Assembly: GCA_042218715.1 (NCBI GenBank) | Contig: JBDGQU010000173.1 | Location: forward strand, 1 to 6,551 | Source: JAGXLP01 sp042218715 | Lineage (GTDB): Bacteria > Bipolaricaulota > Bipolaricaulia > M55B111 | Direction: 5' to 3' | Length of the DNA stretch: 6,551 bases | In this document: piece after piece, positions 4,891-6,551 of the stretch | Position numbering within the stretch: the first letter of the stretch is position 1 | How the letters are laid out: every line of letters starts with the position of its first letter | The notes under the pieces: generated by a model | What the model saw: the letters and a program-made list of their open reading frames with translations, nothing else | What the model was told of the DNA's origin: nothing | The model's database searches: none | Translations under genes and position numbers: made by a program

Positions 4891-6399
4891 TTATTCATCA
4901 ATCCAGACTTCCGTTACGTCGACGGCAGGAATAGGGTAATTCTTCCACCAGTTTTTGACTTCGATTCTCATGGCGGGGAGGCTAGGTGCAGAAAACAGGA
5001 ACGCCGACGGTACGTCCTCTCCGATTATCCACTGGGCGATGGAGTAAAGTTTCCTCCTTGTTTCTTTGTCTGTCTCCCGTTCTGCCCTCTCGATTACTTG
5101 CCTGAATCTTTCGTTGTCGTACCTGAAATAGTAGTCCGGATTTGCGTAAATCGATATATCGAAGGCTTCCGAATGGCCGATAATCGTCATGTCGTATTGG
5201 GCGTTCGCGAAAACTTTCTGAAGCCATTGAGCCCAGCTGATTTTCTCTATTTCCAGCTCTATCCCGACCTCGCTTACCTGATCGGCTATGATCTTTCCCG
5301 ACCGAAGCGAAAGTTCGTAAGTGGAGGGAAGTGTCAAAGTAGCTTTAAATCCCTCCGGATAACCTGCTTTTTTCAGCAATTTTTTCGCTCGGGCCGGATC
5401 GTGAGGGTAAAGCCACGATAGATCCAGGTAGTTCGGGTTAGTCGGACTCATCAGGCTCCCTATTGGCTTTCCGAACCCGAAGGTCGCTCCCTCGATTATT
5501 TCCTTTCTATCCAAAGCAAAATTAATTGCCTTTCTCACCAGCGGATTCGAGAACGGTTCCCGCGAGTTATTCATGGCTAGAATTACCTCCCAGGTAGTCA
5601 CGCCGGTAAGTACCTTTAGCGAGTCGGACTCTTTTAACGAAATGGCGTTCTCGGGGCTGCTGAGGTAAGCTATGGCGTCGATACCGCCGCTCTTTAGTCG
5701 GGCGATACGGGCGTTCACGTCGCCGATGAATTCGAATATTACCCTATCCAGGTACGGTAACTTCTCGTCGTAATAATTTTCGTATCTCGTCAGAGTTACG
5801 CTGGATCCCCTTTTCCAGCTTTCAAATTTGAACGGACCCGTGCCCACGGGGTTCGTCGAGGGGTTTTCGATCCCTTCCGGGAGGATTACGGAATCACCCC
5901 TTGCCAGGTTGAATAAAAATATGGAGCTTGGCCGGGAGAGCTTGATCCTGACCGTGAGGGGGGAAGGCGTTTCTATCCCCTCTATCGGGGAAAAGTATTC
6001 GGGATGTGGAACGGTGGTTGCCTCGCTTTTGGCTCTTTCTAGCGTAAATTTTACGTCTTTGGCACTAAATTTGCTTCCGTCGTGGAATGTCACCCCTCGT
6101 CGGAGATGGAACGAGTAGACGGTACCGTCTTCCGAAATTTCCCAGCTCCGGGCGAGAGAAGGGACGAGTTTTCCTTCTCTATTTATCCTTACCAATCCCT
6201 GGTAAACGTTGTTATAAAGTACTCGGTCCACGACGGCCGCCGTTTCGGTTGTCGGGTCGAGTCCCGGAGGTTCCGTCGGTAGCGCCACTCTGAGAGTTCC
6301 ACCGTAGCTGGGATCGGTTGGTTCGGCGGTGACCGGGAATTGGATAAGAGCGAATACGACCACGATTGTGAGTAAAACCGTTTTCCACCTGTGACTCAT
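4891..6399 (-). CDS. Family 5 solute-binding protein of an ABC importer (peptide/nickel class)
   Basis: This 502-residue protein has a signal peptide (residues 1-25: basic MSHRWK, hydrophobic core, likely cut after VTA) with no cysteine lipobox, so it should be a free periplasmic or secreted protein. The mature part begins with GGTLRVALPTEPPGLDP (33-49), typical of the family 5 extracellular binding domain. The family signature runs from YQGLV (66-70) through PSLARSWEISEDGTVYSFHLRRGVTFHDG (80-108) and FSAKDVKFTLERA (111-123). NPVGTGPFKFESW (183-195) and VRKAINFALDRKEII (288-302) are further conserved blocks. It captures the substrate and delivers it to the two permeases encoded downstream. 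Substrates in this family include peptides, nickel, glutathione and oligosaccharides; none can be chosen from sequence. ATG 6399 has GGAGGT (6407-6412) 7 nt upstream. It is the first gene of the operon and has its own predicted promoter. Confidence 0.92.
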   Translation of the reverse strand: MSHRWKTVLLTIVVVFALIQFPVTAEPTDPSYGGTLRVALPTEPPGLDPTTETAAVVDRVLYNNVYQGLVRINREGKLVPSLARSWEISEDGTVYSFHLRRGVTFHDGSKFSAKDVKFTLERAKSEATTVPHPEYFSPIEGIETPSPLTVRIKLSRPSSIFLFNLARGDSVILPEGIENPSTNPVGTGPFKFESWKRGSSVTLTRYENYYDEKLPYLDRVIFEFIGDVNARIARLKSGGIDAIAYLSSPENAISLKESDSLKVLTGVTTWEVILAMNNSREPFSNPLVRKAINFALDRKEIIEGATFGFGKPIGSLMSPTNPNYLDLSWLYPHDPARAKKLLKKAGYPEGFKATLTLPSTYELSLRSGKIIADQVSEVGIELEIEKISWAQWLQKVFANAQYDMTIIGHSEAFDISIYANPDYYFRYDNERFRQVIERAERETDKETRRKLYSIAQWIIGEDVPSAFLFSAPSLPAMRIEVKNWWKNYPIPAVDVTEVWIDE

Positions 6400-6425
6400 T
6401 GTCAGTACCTCCGTTTTCGAATTTT

Positions 6426-6454
6426 ATCTTATTGAAACATTGTACCTAAGTCGA
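6426..6454 (-). promoter_or_regulatory. Predicted sigma70-type promoter of the transporter operon
   Basis: On the minus strand TCGACT (6449-6454, four of six matches to TTGACA) is followed after 17 nt by TAAGAT (6426-6431, four of six matches to TATAAT). The AT-rich stretch around the -10 box and the location 27 bp before the start codon fit. The -35 box lies inside the 17-bp motif shared with the phosphatase upstream region, so a regulator binding there would cover it. Confidence 0.45.
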
Positions 6455-6460
6455 GCGATT
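6444..6460. promoter_or_regulatory. Shared 17-bp upstream motif, copy 2
   Basis: ACCTAAGTCG followed by AGCGATT matches 2355-2371 with a single difference and has the same orientation relative to the downstream minus-strand gene. It starts 45 bp upstream of the binding-protein start codon and overlaps the predicted -35 box. Confidence 0.4.
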
Positions 6461-6531
6461 CTCTCCCCTGAGACCAACTTCTAATTCAGTCTACGAGAAA
6501 AATCGTCCTTAGTTGAGAAACTTAGTTGTCT

Positions 6532-6546
6532 TCACCTGTTAGGTGA
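6532..6546. repeat. Small perfect hairpin at window edge
   Basis: TCACCT and AGGTGA pair perfectly around a GTT loop. Just left of it CTTAGTTG occurs twice (6508-6515 and 6521-6528), 13 bp apart. These could be regulatory sites of the transporter operon or belong to a feature beyond the edge. Nothing else is visible between 6461 and 6551. Confidence 0.3.
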
Positions 6547-6551
6547 TATCT

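Overview
This window looks like a piece of a draft bacterial scaffold, probably from a metagenome: a run of exactly 100 N at 2828-2927 marks a contig join. The organism is a bacterium with sigma70-like promoters and mostly standard Shine-Dalgarno sites. Codon use includes many AGA, AGG and ATA codons. I cannot assign a phylum. The ABC-transporter binding protein has a signal peptide without a lipobox cysteine, which would suit a diderm cell, but this is weak evidence. Every gene I can support lies on the minus strand, so the region reads from right to left.

Right part (2984-6551): a three-gene peptide/nickel-type ABC importer operon. It has a predicted promoter (6426-6454), then a family 5 solute-binding protein (4891-6399), an 80-bp intergenic region with a GC-rich hairpin (4844-4867), a DppB-type permease (3866-4810) and, after 12 bp, a DppC-type permease (2984-3853, GTG start). 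No DppD/DppF ATPase gene follows in the visible sequence, so the ATPases must be encoded elsewhere or be missing at the gap. The binding protein would capture the substrate outside the membrane and the two permeases would form the channel.

Middle part (2321-2983): about 660 bp with no convincing gene. It holds the assembly gap and a family of short hairpin repeats. Two copies (2573-2632 and 2653-2712) lie on the plus strand and two (2757-2803 and 2943-2987) are inverted. They share flanks and a TTCN loop, while the stem sequences differ by paired, compensating changes. The same 22 bases lie on both sides of the gap, so the gap is either a missed overlap or a collapsed tandem array.

Left part (1-2320): a PPP-family metallophosphatase (1565-2320) whose start codon sits where a leaderless transcript would begin. 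Next is a 321-bp intergenic region with a 20-bp near-perfect inverted repeat (1393-1477) and a promoter with a perfect TTGACA (1274-1303). Last is the first 414 residues of a Wzz/GumC-type polysaccharide chain-length or export protein that runs off the left edge (1-1243). A 17-bp sequence with one mismatch occurs upstream of both the phosphatase and the transporter operon. This hints at shared control and supports the two sides of the gap belonging to one genome. No obviously new multi-gene system is visible; the repeat family and the leaderless phosphatase are the most unusual points.
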